A stretch of 64,000 nucleotides of DNA from Voacanga thouarsii. Taxonomy: Eukaryota > Streptophyta > Magnoliopsida > Gentianales > Apocynaceae. The stretch covers positions 1,550,001 to 1,614,000 of the forward strand of contig JANUWF010001701.1 of NCBI GenBank assembly GCA_026120185.1, given 5' to 3'. Below the pieces are notes generated by a model. That model was not told the origin of the DNA. It did not search any database and was given only the letters and a program-made list of their open reading frames with translations. This document shows positions 11,528 to 22,961 of the stretch, piece by piece (position 1 is the first letter of the stretch; the number at the start of each line of letters is the position of its first letter). Both the position numbers and the translations under genes were made by a program.

Positions 11528-12712
11528 TTCCTTTAATTCAGGTGAGACCTTTCGTAGCTACTTGATTGATGTTCACGAGGGAAGGTTAATACTTAAGGTT
11601 AGGGATGAAAATATTATTATTTAAATTAGTCAAGGCATTAAACAACAACTTATTTTACACTTGATATTCATGATGACCCAATTTTGGATTTTGTGTAGAA
11701 AGTATGGGATAATACCTCTCTAGAGTTGATAAGCACATAATTATCCATGGACCTGGTAGAATGGCTTGAGTTGGGTAGTTTTGAGGTAATTGAGAGGCTA
11801 AGTTTGGGTAGATTAACATCCTCTATTGATGAGCCATCGGATCTAGAACTCAAGGACTTGCCCAATCGTTTGGAATATGCATTCTTAGCCAATAAAGGTA
11901 AACTGCCAGTCATTATAGCTAAGGATCTTATCAGGGAACAAAAGGCTAAATTGGTAGACGTATTGGGGAAATATAAGAGGGCAATTGCATGGAAGATCAC
12001 TAATATCAAGAGAATTAGCCATTCCTTTTGTACTTATAAAATATTGCCAGAAGAAAGAGCCAAACCCGTAATGTAACCCCAATGTAGTTGAACCCAACTA
12101 TGAGTGATGTGGTAAAAGATGAGTTGATTAAACTCTTAGATTTCACATTTACCCTATTTCTGATAGTATTTGGGTGAGTCCAACACAAGTGGTACCAAAG
12201 AATGGAGGAATAACTGTGAGCCCAAATAAAAAAAAAATGAGTTGATCCCAATAAGATTAGTAATCGGTTGGAGGGTGTGTGTTGATTATAGGAAGTTAAA
12301 TGAGGCAACCAGGAAGGACCATTTCCTCTCCTTTTCATTGATCAAATGTTAGAAAAATTAGTCGGACATGAATTTTATTACTTTTTAGATGATTTTTTCA
12401 GTTACTTTCAAATTCTCATAGCATCAGAGGATTAAGAGAAAACCATCTTTACTTGCCTTTTTGGTACTTTTGCACATTGGCGTATGCCTTTTGGTCTATG
12501 TAATAGTTCCAGAGCTTTTCAAAGATGTATGATGGCTATTTTTGAAGGACTTGTGAGAGACATCATGAAGGTATTTATGGATAATTTTTCTATTTTTAGT
12601 GATTCTTTTGACTTTTGTTTGGCCAATTTAGAAAAAGTTCTTCAAAAGTGTGAAGAGACCAACCTCATACTCAATTGGGAAAAATGCCACTTCATGGAGT
12701 AAGAAGGTATAG
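11528..12712 (+). pseudogene. Athila protease tail and reverse transcriptase (copy A)
   Basis: Opens with the protease C-terminus (PLIQVRPF, then IDVHEGRLILKV) and passes to the RT N-terminus at about 11747 (LPNRLEYAFLANKGKLPVII, RAIAWKI). The palm follows in other frames: a YRKLNEATRKDHF-like segment near 12285-12320 and MPFGLCNSSRAFQRCM at 12484. The catalytic box reads FMDNF where the family has FMDDF, so the second Asp is Asn. Frameshifts near 12080-12340, an in-frame stop at 12433 and one at 12700 also disable it. RT would copy element RNA to DNA in the virus-like particle. Confidence 0.83.
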
Positions 12713-13380
12713 TATTGGGTCACAAGATTTCAAGGAAATGTATTGAGGTTGATAGGGCGAAAATTGAGGCAATTGAGAAACTCCCTCCTCCCACTTCTAT
12801 GAACGCTATACGAAGCTTTCTTGGTCATGCAGGACATAAGAGGATCATCTTGGATTTCTTAAAATATTCTAAGCTTCTTACTTGTTTACTTGAAAAATAT
12901 GTTTTTTATTTTGATGAAAAATGTCTCAATACTTTCAATGTGCTTAAAAAGAAATTGATAAATTCTCCTACTTTAATTGCAACAAATTGGTCTATTTCCT
13001 TTGAATTAATATATGATGCAAGTGATTATGCAGTGGGCGCAATGCTTGGACACAGGAGGAATAAGAATTTTCAACCAATCTACTATGCAAGCAAAACTCT
13101 TACGGTAGCCCAAGAGAATTACACCACAATGGAGAAAGAACTACTTGCAATAGTGTTTGTTTTTTATAAATCCTATTCTTATCTTGTTTTGCCCAAAGTC
13201 ATTGTGTATACAGACTATTTTTCCCTTAAATACCTACTAACCAAGTATGATTCCAAATCAAGATTAATAAGATGGGTATCATTGTTATAGAAATTTGACT
13301 TGGAGAATAAGGATAAAAAAGGAGCTGAAAATTTAGCTATGGATCACTTATCTAGGTTGGAAAATCCCAACTAAGAACCA
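12713..13380 (+). pseudogene. Athila RT thumb and RNase H (copy A)
   Basis: A 191-codon open frame at 12715-13290 starts in the RT connection (LGHKISRKCIEVD, PPPTSMNAIRSFLGHAG) and continues into RNase H with YDASDYAVGAMLG, MEKELLAIVF and YTDYFSLKYLL, so three acidic active-site positions (Asp, Glu, Asp) are present. A TAG at 13288 breaks it before the DHLSRLENP tail near 13345-13370. RNase H removes the RNA template during reverse transcription. Confidence 0.83.
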
Positions 13381-14600
13381 TTGGCCAATGGGGACATAAA
13401 TGACACCTTCCCAGATGAACAATTTCTACTTACTGATGGTGAGATGTCTAAAACACCTTAGTACACGGATTTTACTAATTACTTGGTTGTAGAAATTGTT
13501 CCGAAGGATTTCACAACACAACAAAAGAAAAAATTCCTCTCTGTAGTAGAACATTACTTTTGAGATATCCTTAGTTGTTTAAGTGTTGTGGAGATCAAAT
13601 CATTCGGAGATGTGTGGATTTCGCGAAAAGTATAGATATCTTAAAATATTGTCATGAAGGACCCACAGGAGGCCACTACCAAGCTAACAACACGGCAAGA
13701 AAGGTACTTGAGTTTGGATTTTATTAGCCAACACTCTTTAAGGACTCTCATAGGTTTGTTCTAAATTGTGATAGGTGTCAACGTACAAGTAACATTTCTA
13801 AATCTAATGAGATGCCATTACAAATTTTTCCAACTTCTGAAATTTTTTATTATTGGGGAATCGATTTCATAGGCCCTTTTCCCTAAATCTTTTGGTAACA
13901 AATACATCTTGGTTGCAATTGAGTATGTATCTAAGTGGGTTTAGGCGCAAGCCTTGCCTATTAATGATGCTCACGTTGTAGTCAAATTTCTTAAAACACT
14001 TTTCACCCATTTTGGTATACCTAAGGAACTCATTAGTGATAGGGGAACACACTTTTGTAATACCTAATTGAATAAATTTCTCAAACATTTAAGTGTTACC
14101 CATAAGTTTGCTAGCCCCAATTACCCTCAAACTAGTAGCAAAGTTAAGGTGGTTAATAGAGAGTTAAAAAAGAATTTTGGAAAAAAATGGTTAATTATAC
14201 AAGAAATTATTGGAATTTGAAGTTCGATGATACTCTTTGGGCTTATAAGACTGCTTTCAAAACTCCTATTGATACAACTCCCTATCGATTGGTGTATGGA
14301 AAATCTTGTCATCTACCGGTGGAAGTTGAACATAGGGCTCATTGGGCAATTAAACTTGTCAATTTTGACCTTCACCGTGCAAGACAATAAAGATTACTTC
14401 AAGTGAATGAGTTGGAGAAGTGGCATAATGATGCATACCATAATTCACAAATTTACAAAGATAAGATGAAACGTTGGCATATAGGCATATTCGTTCCCCT
14501 CACGAGTTTAAAGAAGGAGATAAAGTTTTAGTATTTAATTCTAGGTTTCGACTTTTTTCGAGTAAGTTGACATCCAGATGGTCGGGGTCATATGAGTTTT
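13381..14600 (+). pseudogene. Athila integrase (copy A)
   Basis: Read across several frames: a zinc-binding HHCC region ([10 protein letters not shown] near 13650; NCDRCQRTS near 13770), a core with GIDFIGPFP (about 13858) and ISDRGTHFC (about 14030), and a C-terminal part (14187-14390; LDLHRARQ-like end) followed by EFKEGDKVLVFNSR near 14508. The segment that should hold the catalytic Glu reads [10 protein letters not shown] where Athila has QVEVSNRE, so Glu appears to be Lys. Multiple stops. The frame fades into T-rich DNA near 14600, leaving the extreme C-terminus uncertain. Confidence 0.78.
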
Positions 14601-15930
14601 CCTTCATTTTATTTGTACTATTTTTCTTTTCTTTTATTTTGTTTTTCTTTTTCTAGTTTTATGTTTTATGTTTTATGTTTTATTTATTTATTTTTTTTGA
14701 GTTAGGTACCCTTGTGACGTTTGTAATGACTACTCCTTGTGGTGGATTCACACATGTTGGACCTAATGTGTAATGGAAGTATTTTCTTCTCTTCATTCTT
14801 CCTCTTTATTTATTTTGGTCTTCTTGGCATTACTTTCATTGTCGTATTTTTTGTCATTAAGGACAATGTCCAGTTTAAATATGGGGAAGAGTTTAGATAT
14901 TAAAGATATTTTCCAAATCATTTTTGTAAGAATTTTTCAAAAAAAAAAATGGTTTTCATTAATTATCAAAGATGTAATTCTTTTTCTTACTTGGATATGA
15001 ATTTTTATCATTCATTTGGTGGATTTTTATGAAATTAGTTTATTGTATAGGATATTTTTCAAGACTTGAGAATTTGGATTAATCTTATTTATGCATTAGT
15101 GTTTGAGTATTATTTGATTCATCTAGTTTGAATATGGAGAATAAGATGATTGTGGGGAAAGTTTATTGGCAAACTTTTGTATTATGGAATTAAACTTTGC
15201 TTAGCTTTTAGTTGTGATAAGGAATGTGAGGAGATAAAATATCTTTAAGAGGAAAGAGTGTGGAAAATTGTGGAAAATTTGTGTGAGTTAAAAAAATTGA
15301 GGAAAATGAGTTAATTGTTGTTTCTTCTTTGAAGATGAGAAAGTATTATTTTTTCTTGATTATGATGCCAACACGGATAGTGAAGAGAAATCCACTTTCT
15401 AAAGTTATGAATTCCCAAGAGCAAAAGTGAGCAAAAGGTTGAAAAAATGATGAGTGATGACTAAAAGGGGGCCATGCAGTGTATGAAGAGAAATCCCTGC
15501 ACTTGAGGCTATCAATTTCCTAATTCATTGAAAAAATTGAGAGAAAAAAGTTTTAAGTGTTTTCCTTGCATCATGGCTTAAGTTGTGCAATTTTTGGATT
15601 TATAATACTTGAGTTGGTAGATAGCTTGACTTGTGTAATTCATGTTATCTAGTTCTTACTTGAAGAGTGAAATAATTTTCTTAGACTAAGGTATAAACGT
15701 GATTAATTTGACTTTAAGAGTTTTGTGATGTCTTTTCAAATTCTTTAAAATGCAAATTGTTTTCAAAGGGTTTGATGAATGGCAAGAGTTTAGCTAAAGT
15801 TTGAAGGGAAGTTATAATCCTTACTATGTTTCAAAATGTTTGGCAGAATAAAAGCTAGTGTTTTCTAGATGATTTTCTTAGCTTGAGTGTTTTTGCTTGA
15901 GGACAAGCAAAAGTTCAAGTGTGGGGTATG
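14601..15930 (+). other. 3' noncoding region and polypurine tract (copy A)
   Basis: Long noncoding tail typical of Athila elements. It contains AAGGACAATGTCCAGTTTAA followed by ATATGGGGAAGAG (14858-14891), a decayed version of the internal purine motif, and ends in the terminal tract GTTCAAGTGTGGGGTATG (15913-15930) just before the LTR. No env-like frame is visible. Confidence 0.65.
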
Positions 15931-17328
15931 TGATAGCAGCTAAAATTATCAGTATTTTCCTAATTATTTGAGATTAAATTGAGATACTTTTGATATAATA
16001 ACTACGCATATTCCTTCCTATTTGATATTTTACTTGTAGAAAGTGTTTTAGACAAATCTATGCAGATTTAAGTTGATTTCGAGCAAACAGTGGATAAATT
16101 CCAGAATACACCTTATGCTAGGTCCACCAAAGGCACCAGGCACCAAGTCCACTCTGGCCAAGAGAGAAAATAAAGCAATTCGAGGGGGAAAAACAAAATA
16201 CAACTGGTGCCAGGTGGGTTGACTGGAGCCGACGCTAGGTCCGCTCTGGAGAGGTGAAATCCTGTAAACGAATTTAGTATTTTTCCAAAGATTTTGGCAT
16301 TTTTCGAATCCTACTTGACCCAAACTTCTCAAGCAACAAAGTTGGCATCCAAAAAGCTTATAAAAATAAGAGAAAAGTAGTGAGTCCAAGAGCAAAAATT
16401 CCAATCAATCTGAGAATGAGAGATTCATCATTCAATGAAGGTTATTCAAGAAAGCCTTTAAAGGAAAAGAAAGAAGCTTGTCTATGAGTTCTTTCTTTTA
16501 GCTTTATTTTCTTGTTCTTAATCAATGATGTATTCAATATTTTTATTACAATTTGACACTATTTTAGAATTCATGGTTTTGTGTTAATTTAGTTATTTGA
16601 TCAATTTTCTATCATCCTTGGTATTTGATTACTTATTATCATTAGTTATTGATGTGGAGTCTTCTAATTAACATGAAAATGATGTTAGAAGTTCATTGCA
16701 TTGATTTTGTATTTGATAAATCTTAATGGACTTAGGAAACGAAGTTAAGATTAAAGGACTAAAGTGATCAAAGATTAGTTGATTTCGTCTAGAGCAAAGG
16801 GTCATTAGCTAATTTCATGTTAATAAGGAATTGAGTTTAATTCATTTTTTGGTTATGTTGGTTTGATTGTGAAATCCACTAATTTAATCAAAAGATAGTA
16901 ATTCCAGGGATTGGGAAAGAAGTGGAGTCTATATAGCAGCTTCATAACTTGGGAAACGGTTAAATTTTACTTTATATTCCTTCATTATGCTAAGATGATG
17001 ATTAATTAAGATAATTACTAGATGATTCATTATATGTTTTCTAGAATAGTTGTCTAAATTGCATATTCCTACATCTTTGAGTTGTATATATTTTTTTATT
17101 TTTCCTTTTTCTATTTTATCACTTTATTTGGGTCGGTTAAACAGTAAATGAAAAGTGGCTAGTGTGTACTTGTTCCTTTGAGGATCGATAGTCATTAATT
17201 CTCTGTATTATGCTTACGGTGAGTAAACTTGTTCATATGTGTATTTTGGGATTAACGTTTTAATTAAAACTTGACTAACAGATGGATTTAAATTTGATAA
17301 TTTTTATACTCCCAAAATTTACGCATCA
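15931..17328 (+). repeat. 3' LTR of Athila copy A
   Basis: 1398 bp from TGATAGCAGCTAAAA to ACGCATCA, with TG...CA ends. It shares with the other Athila LTRs here the GC-rich GGCACC/GGTGCC cluster (about 16120-16250), the GCTTGTCTATGAG phrase and the terminal CGCATCA. A 118-codon minus-strand open frame inside it is treated as chance. The sequence right of it is the integrase tail of another element, so copy A inserted into that element. Confidence 0.82.
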
Positions 17329-17640
17329 TAAAACGAAGTGAAGAAATCGCCTTAAGCGCAACCAAGGAAGGAAAAATGTTTCATTTGAACCTGGCGATTG
17401 GGTATAGGTGCACCTTTGCAAGGAAAGGTTTCCTGCTCAAAGTAAAAGTAAGTTAGACCCAAGAGGCGATGGACACTTCCAAGTCATTCTTAAAGTTGAA
17501 GATAATGCCTATAAGATCGATTTACTCGGTGATTATAAAGTGAGTGTTACGTTTAAAGTTGTCAACTTAACTTATTTTGATGTAAGTGATGATTCATGGA
17601 AGAATTAGCTTCAAGAAGGGGGAGATTATGGGAATCAATC
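17329..17640 (+). pseudogene. Integrase C-terminus of a different gypsy element
   Basis: Encodes the end of a Ty3/gypsy polyprotein: a DWV.VHLCKERFPAQ segment with a stop replacing a Trp-like position, then PRGDGHFQVI, DNAYKIDL and FKVVNLTYFDV, ending at a TAG at 17606. This matches the KERFP...PRGDGPF tail of chromovirus-like gypsy polyproteins, not Athila. Only the last 90 codons or so are present because copy A sits at its left side. Confidence 0.72.
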
Positions 17641-18620
17641 CAGCCAAATAGTTCAATCCCAAGAAGGGGGAACGACCTTGCAAGAACCAAGAGACTTCAA
17701 GGCGATATCCAATTGCTCTTACAACTATATGCTTGAGGATGGAAAAGATTTAGAAGGATGATGAAGCTCATTTGATGACCATCCAAGAGGAATCCCAACA
17801 ATAACCCAAGCCTGCACCAAAAGAGGGAGCAAATGAAGGAGAAAATGTTGAAATCCAACTACTAGAGCCTACCTGGCACCGGGCCAAGTAGGCTAACCTG
17901 GCACCTGGTGCGTTCTGCCAACTAAACGTTGGAATTCCAACATAGACCTTGCACTAGGTCGAGCATCTACGCTTGGCACCGGGTCATGTAGTGCAGGACC
18001 CCTGTTTTCCGATTTTTATGATTTTCTTCAGTTTATAATGGCTTTAAATACTATGTACCATTCTTTTAAGGCCTTATTTTATCTGTGGCCCTTAGTAATC
18101 ACTTAATTAGGATTAGGGTAGTATAAATACGATTTTTTGGTGATTTGACAATTTCTTCAACTTATATTATTCAAATTGTGAAAAGTGAACTTTGAGAGGT
18201 CTTTACCTCATTGTTCATCTTGTTCAAGACAATGCTTTGAGCTTAGTCCTCCCTTTGAATAAGTCTCTAAATCGTTCGGATCATCCGATGTGGTTTTTCT
18301 TGATTGGATCTTAGTTTCTTTGTTTTTCTAAGGTTTATCTTGAATTCCATTGTTTGGGTGCTTATAGTTCTACTTCTTTTATTTGTGGATCTTTGATTCT
18401 TAGTTCTTCAAGGGCTTGCTAGGGAGTAGTTAGATAGTTTTCTTTCTTTATTTTAGCCACCAAATTCCACTATTTGGGTTACACTAGTTGAGCCAAAGCT
18501 TTTGCCCATTGTTAATCATTATTCCAACAAATTTACCTACACAAGATCATATCAATTATAGATCATGATTTCGAAACTCCATCATGAATGTCACTAGAAT
18601 ATCATATGTAGGTACCATGA
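17641..18620 (+). other. 3' noncoding region and possible LTR of that gypsy element
   Basis: No coding region. A GAAGGGGGAGATTATGGG purine tract (17615-17632) follows the stop. Further on are a cluster of GGCACCGGG/GGCACC motifs (17870-18000), a TATAAATA box at 18122-18129 and several TTTGGGT/TTCCATT repeats. This resembles an LTR with promoter, but clear termini were not found. Confidence 0.4.
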
Positions 18621-19588
18621 CCACCTGAAGTTTGAGCGAAACTGATAACGAGCAGAACTTGCAAATGATTGCCACTTTGGAGAATGCGCTGGAAAACATT
18701 GAAAAGGTCGTTACCCCACGATTCCAAGTGAAAGATGAAGCTTTTCAAGTTTTTGCAGCCATGATTCAAAATATGGAAACACAGATTTAGTATTTAACTG
18801 ATTTGGCAGTAGGCCTATAAGGAAAATCACTTTTGGTCCTTACAGGTGCCGATACGCAAAAGGAATCAGTAGGCATTATGTTGAGAAATGGAAAAGAATT
18901 GACAGACATTACAGAGCAAACTTAGCACCCTTTTTCACCTAGACAAGAAATAGGAGAAAACAGAGATGAACCTGTGCTAGTCTATGATGTTAACTAGTCA
19001 TTGCTTAGCTTAGCTCTGTACATAGGAAAAATCTCAAATTTTTAGCCCACTAGTCCCTTACCCTGCTAAGACACACAAGGCTAGAAAGGATGAACAATTT
19101 GTTAAATTCTTGAAAATCTTCAAACAGTTACACATCAATATCCCACTTAGTGAGGCTTTGATACCCATGCCTAAATACGCAGGATCTCTTAAAAGTATGC
19201 TTGTAGACAAACAAATACTGGAAGAACTATCTACCGTAGTGTTAAATGAAAAATGTTCCACTATTCTACAAGACCAAAGAAGATTGCCTCAAAAAGAAAA
19301 TATTCCAGGGAGTTTCTCTATTTCTTACCTTATCGGTGATCTTACATTTGGCAATGCATTAGCTAACTTAGGTGCTAGTATGAATTTTTTGCCAAACTTT
19401 CAAGAAGCTAGGCCTAGGTGAACCTCAATCCACTAGAATGAGCATCTAATTAGCAAATAGATCCATTAAATATCCTAGGAGAATAGTGGAAGATGTACTT
19501 GTCAAGATGGATAGGTTTCTATTTCCAGCAGATTTTGTGACTCTTGACATGAATGGAGACTCTAAAGTCCCTTTAATTCTGGTGAGAC
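18621..19588 (+). pseudogene. Athila gag end and protease (copy B)
   Basis: Starts with a gag C-terminal coiled segment (LENALENIEKV, AAMIQNMETQI), passes an LRNGKELTDI linker and enters the protease region (103 open codons at 19110-19421: INIPLSEALIPMPKYAG, NALANLGASMNFLP). As in copy A the Asp of the D-L-G-A-S motif is Asn. A frame change after 19400 is followed by ANRSIKYPRRIVEDV, DFVTLDMNGD and PLIL, so copy B keeps more of the protease than copy A before the inserted LTR begins at 19589. Confidence 0.75.
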
Positions 19589-20182
19589 TGAACATGGCTA
19601 AAATTACCATTATTTTCCTAGTTATTTTGAGTTAATTAGAATTTTTGATCAATTTACTGTTATCTTTAGTATTTGATTACTTGTTATCATTTGTTATTGA
19701 TACAAGTTCTTATAATTGACTTGGAAAAAGATGTTAGGAGTTCATTGCATTGATTTCATATTTGTCAAATCTTAATGGACTTGGGAAACGAAGTTAAGAT
19801 TAAAGGATTAAAGTGATCAAAGATTAGTTGATTTTACCTTGAGCAAAGGTTCATTAACTAATTTCATATTTATGAGGTATGAGTTTAATGTATCTTTTGG
19901 TTGCTATGGTTTGATTGGGAAATCTGCTAAATTAATCAAAGGATAGTGATTCTATGGATTAGAAAAGAAGTGGAATCTACAAAACTAAGTTCATGACTTG
20001 GGAAACAATTAGATTTTACTTAAGTTCCTTCATGATGCCATGACAACAATTGATTGTGATGAATGCTAATTGATTCAATATTACGTTTTCAAGATAATTG
20101 TCTAGTTACATGAAATTGCATCCTTGAGTTATATCTATTTTTATCTTTAATTATTTTTCTTTTACACTAAAAAAGCACATCA
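19589..20182 (+). repeat. Internally deleted Athila-type LTR inside copy B
   Basis: Starts TGAACATGGCTAAAATTA, matching the LTR start TGATAGCAGCTAAAATTA of copy A, jumps after about 45 bases to the later half of the LTR and ends AAGCACATCA before a primer site. At 594 bp it is about 800 bp shorter than the other LTRs. The preceding PLILV coding phrase recurs after the block at about 24180, leaving roughly 20 similar bases on both sides. Confidence 0.68.
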
Positions 20183-20183
20183 A

Positions 20184-20205
20184 GTTTTTGGGGCCGCTAC
20201 TGGGT
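20184..20205 (+). other. Primer binding site, tRNA-Asp type (degenerate)
   Basis: GTTTTTGGGGCCGCTACTGGG directly follows the LTR end and matches TTTTTGGCGCCGTTGCCGGG with a few changes. Confidence 0.65.
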
Positions 20206-20852
20206 ATGGGTACTATCGAAAACATCCAAATCTTGTTGATTTAGCCTTTGTTGTATTTGTAAATACCACTAACTTTTGTGTTTAGGTAGTTTGTGAATAT
20301 TTCTAATTTATGTTTTTTTTTTCTTTATTTTTCTGTTATTTTTGTTTATTTTCGAATTGATCTTTATATTTCTTTGAATGCGAGATTAACATCATCATGG
20401 ACAATTATTCATGGACACAATGTTAAAAGAGCTATAATGATGATACGTTGGCAAGGTTACAAGCTCAAATTAACACTTTTAGTAAGACGTCACTTGAAGC
20501 TTCAATCAAATCCTTTATTGCCGACACAAACATGTCTATTAGGTAGCATGAAGAAGCATCCCAACTAATGAACTCTTCAGGAATACAACTAGCCAAGTTT
20601 GTTGAAGATGTAATAAAGGTCCTCACACTTGCACAAGAGGACCCCCAAGAAGAGGAGAGGGGATATGAGAAACAATTGCCCAGCGTGATGGGGAAAAGTT
20701 TTGATTATAATATGTGCTCTAATATTTGTAATTTTTCTTTATCACATGAGTTTATAAGTACCTTTCAACTCATGAAGCCTAATGATGCCATTGATGATAT
20801 GTTGAGTTTACCATGCCTCAAGGAGTTAGATATTTCACTGCTACATTATAAG
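20206..20852 (+). pseudogene. Leader and first part of unidentified reading frame (copy B)
   Basis: T-rich leader to about 20390, then a frame running to the solo LTR. The longest open piece is 20568-20855 (IQLAKFVEDVIKV, EDPQEEERGYEKQL, then LSLPCLKELDISLLHYK). The N-terminal portion resembles the Gln/Leu-rich linker at the end of Athila gag; the rest is not recognised. The frame is cut after LLHYK by the LTR at 20853 and resumes at 22401. Confidence 0.5.
20848..20852. repeat. Target-site duplication ATAAG, left copy
   Basis: ATAAG directly before the LTR start TGATAGGG; repeated exactly at 22396-22400. Copy A has the uninterrupted site (ACATTATAAGAAGTCC near 9594-9609), which confirms the insertion. 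Confidence 0.93.
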
Positions 20853-22395
20853 TGATAGGGCCTAAATTAGTCATATTTTTTTTAGTTATTTGAGGCTATT
20901 TTGTGATACATTTTATTCAATAATTGGTCATATTCCTTCATATTTAAGATTTTACCCTTGAAAAGATATTTTTTGCAATATTTCAGATTTTAGAGGTAAA
21001 ATAAGAAAAAAATGTCGCAAAACAAAAAAGAGGCGGTGCCGAATAGGATAGAAGAATCAGCGCCGGTCACGTGCTATCAGCACGCATTTTGAGGCAACAA
21101 AAAATCATTGAAACAAAACTGAACAGAACCAAGATGGCACCGGCTAAGAGGTTGGAACCGGTGCCAGCTACACTTTGGAAAATATTGCACGAAAATCAAG
21201 AAAAAATTGGCGAACAATTGGAGAAATAGAACACTACCGGCGCCGGCTATGAGGCTGGAGATGGCACCGGCTGTGCCTTGAAGATAAGGAGGTACCTCGA
21301 TTTTCGTACGTATTTTTTGGCAATCCGCAGAGTTTTAGTATTTTCCTACTTCTAATCGGCCAAAAACTCTACACCAACAAATTGAGGCACTTCCTAAGCC
21401 TATAAATAGAGGGAAAACACAAGAGAAGAGAGGGGAATCTATAGATCATAACAGAAAATCACTTAAATCAAATGAGAAATTCTTCAATCAAGGAGGGTTG
21501 TGCAAGGTCTTCAAAGAAAGAAGAAGGAGGCTTGTCTATGAATACTTTCTTTTAATTTGTTTTCTCTTTCTTGAACAATGATGCATTAATTATTTTATTG
21601 TAATTTAACATTATTTTAGGTATTCATGATATTTAGAGTATTTTGATCTTTTGATTAATTGATTATTCTTCTTGGTATTTAATTACTTGTTCTTATTACG
21701 AGATTAATTGGTTGTTTCTTTCCATTAACTCGCTGAGACCAAAGGGGTTCATAATAGTTTCAATGTATTGATTTCATATTTGTTGTCTATTAACTCGTTG
21801 AGACCAAAGGGGTTAATTGATGAGGACTGGGTAATTAAAGATTAATTGATGTTTGTCGAGACCAATGATTCATTGGTTAATTTCATGTTTTAAATTTGCC
21901 GAGACTAAGGAAATTTAATCAAGGATTGTGTTTAATGCATCTTTTGGATGAATTAATTGAGACGAGACCAAGTAATGCTAATTTATCTAGAAGGTAGTGA
22001 TTTCATGGATTGAAAAAGAAGTGAATCTATTTTAATCCTTCATAATGCCAAGTGAATGATTAGTTATGATAATAATTGAATACTTTAAGATCATGTTTGT
22101 CAAAACAATGGTTTAGGTTACATAATTCTACATCCTTGACATATATATATTATTTTCTTTTATTTTATTTTTCTTATTTCTTTTTTTTCACTTTATTGAG
22201 TGGGTTAAACAATAAAATAAAAGTGATTAATGCATACTTGTTCCTTGAGGATCGACCCTCGTTTGAATCCTATACTATGCTTAATAATGAGTATGCTTGC
22301 TTATATGTGTAATTTGGAGTTAATGTTTTAATTTAAACTTAATTGGGAATGTGCTTATTTTTATATGATTTTTATACCCAAATAAATACGCATCA
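20853..22395 (+). mobile_element. Solo Athila LTR
   Basis: 1543 bp from TGATAGGGCCTAAATTAG to AATACGCATCA with a perfect ATAAG duplication and no internal region, so an Athila element inserted here and its two LTRs recombined. The empty site is preserved in copy A. It carries several GGCGCCGGC/GGCACCGGC motifs (about 21036-21283) and four repeats of a GAGACCAA-type phrase (about 21728-21970). Open frames within are not taken as genes. Confidence 0.93.
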
Positions 22396-22400
22396 ATAAG
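22396..22400. repeat. Target-site duplication ATAAG, right copy
   Basis: Matches 20848-20852 and is followed by AAGTCCTTGAAGG, the direct continuation of the interrupted frame as seen in copy A. Confidence 0.93.
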
Positions 22401-22961
22401 AAGTCCTTGAAGGATTGTGGTAATTTCTATCATTCACCCCAATTTCAGGGAGATAATTTAGTATTTGTAGAAGTATTGAAGAGTAAGGATTTCCTGATCC
22501 TATTTTTAAGAACTCAATCGCTAAGTTTTATGAGAAATTTTTATTGTGACAAATCTTTTGAAGGGTTAAAAGGTGATTTCGAGTTTGATACATTATTTAG
22601 AGACCATGTACACTTATATGTTGACAAAAATATTTGTGTGTCTAAAGGAATGTTAGAAAATGAGGTTTATGTGTTTTGCTCTGCTAAAAAAAAATGTTTT
22701 CATAAACATTACCTTTTTCAAAAACCTCCATTCTTTTTACATTCATCTTGCCTATTTTCTACTTTGAACTTAAACTTCTTTGACAAAGGTTTGATGAGGA
22801 AGAACGATGAGTGGAAAGAGTTTGTATTTTTGTTTTGTGTTTGGAGTTGTCAGGTGTTATTTTCCCTGAATAAGGAAAATATTTTCCATCTTAAGTGTGG
22901 AGGAGTGAGTCACGTCTTTATTTTCTTTCTTAATATTTTTAGTTTGCTTTCTTTTATTTAG
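22401..22961 (+). pseudogene. Unidentified conserved reading frame, copy B (second part)
   Basis: 184 open codons from an internal Met at 22407 to a TAG at 22959, the longest open stretch in this family of reading frames. Shared with copy A are CDKSFEGLKGDFEFDT, DHVHLYVDKNI, MLENEVYVFC, FLHSSCLFSTL and NEWKEFVF. It has two Cys-containing clusters but no spacing that matches a known zinc finger, and the last 40 codons are hydrophobic because the frame overlaps the purine-tract motif and T-rich noncoding DNA. The true end is probably near 22870. I do not recognise the family. The N-terminal half lies across the solo LTR. Confidence 0.5.

Larger units (their letters stand above)
7357..17328 (+). 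mobile_element. Athila-like Ty3/gypsy element, copy A (truncated 5')
   Basis: Plus-strand element in the order gag/protease remnant, an internal LTR-PBS-reading frame block, protease tail, reverse transcriptase, RNase H, integrase, long 3' noncoding region, purine tract and 3' LTR (15931-17328). The RT sequence style, the tRNA-Asp-type primer sites and the long 3' noncoding region fit the Athila lineage. The 5' LTR and most of gag are absent; the left end is cut by the LTR terminus at 7356. Many stops and shifts show an old, inactive copy. Confidence 0.8.

Noticed and set aside
16048..16404. 118-codon minus-strand open frame
   Set aside because: Lies inside the copy A LTR and is not kept open in the other Athila LTRs.
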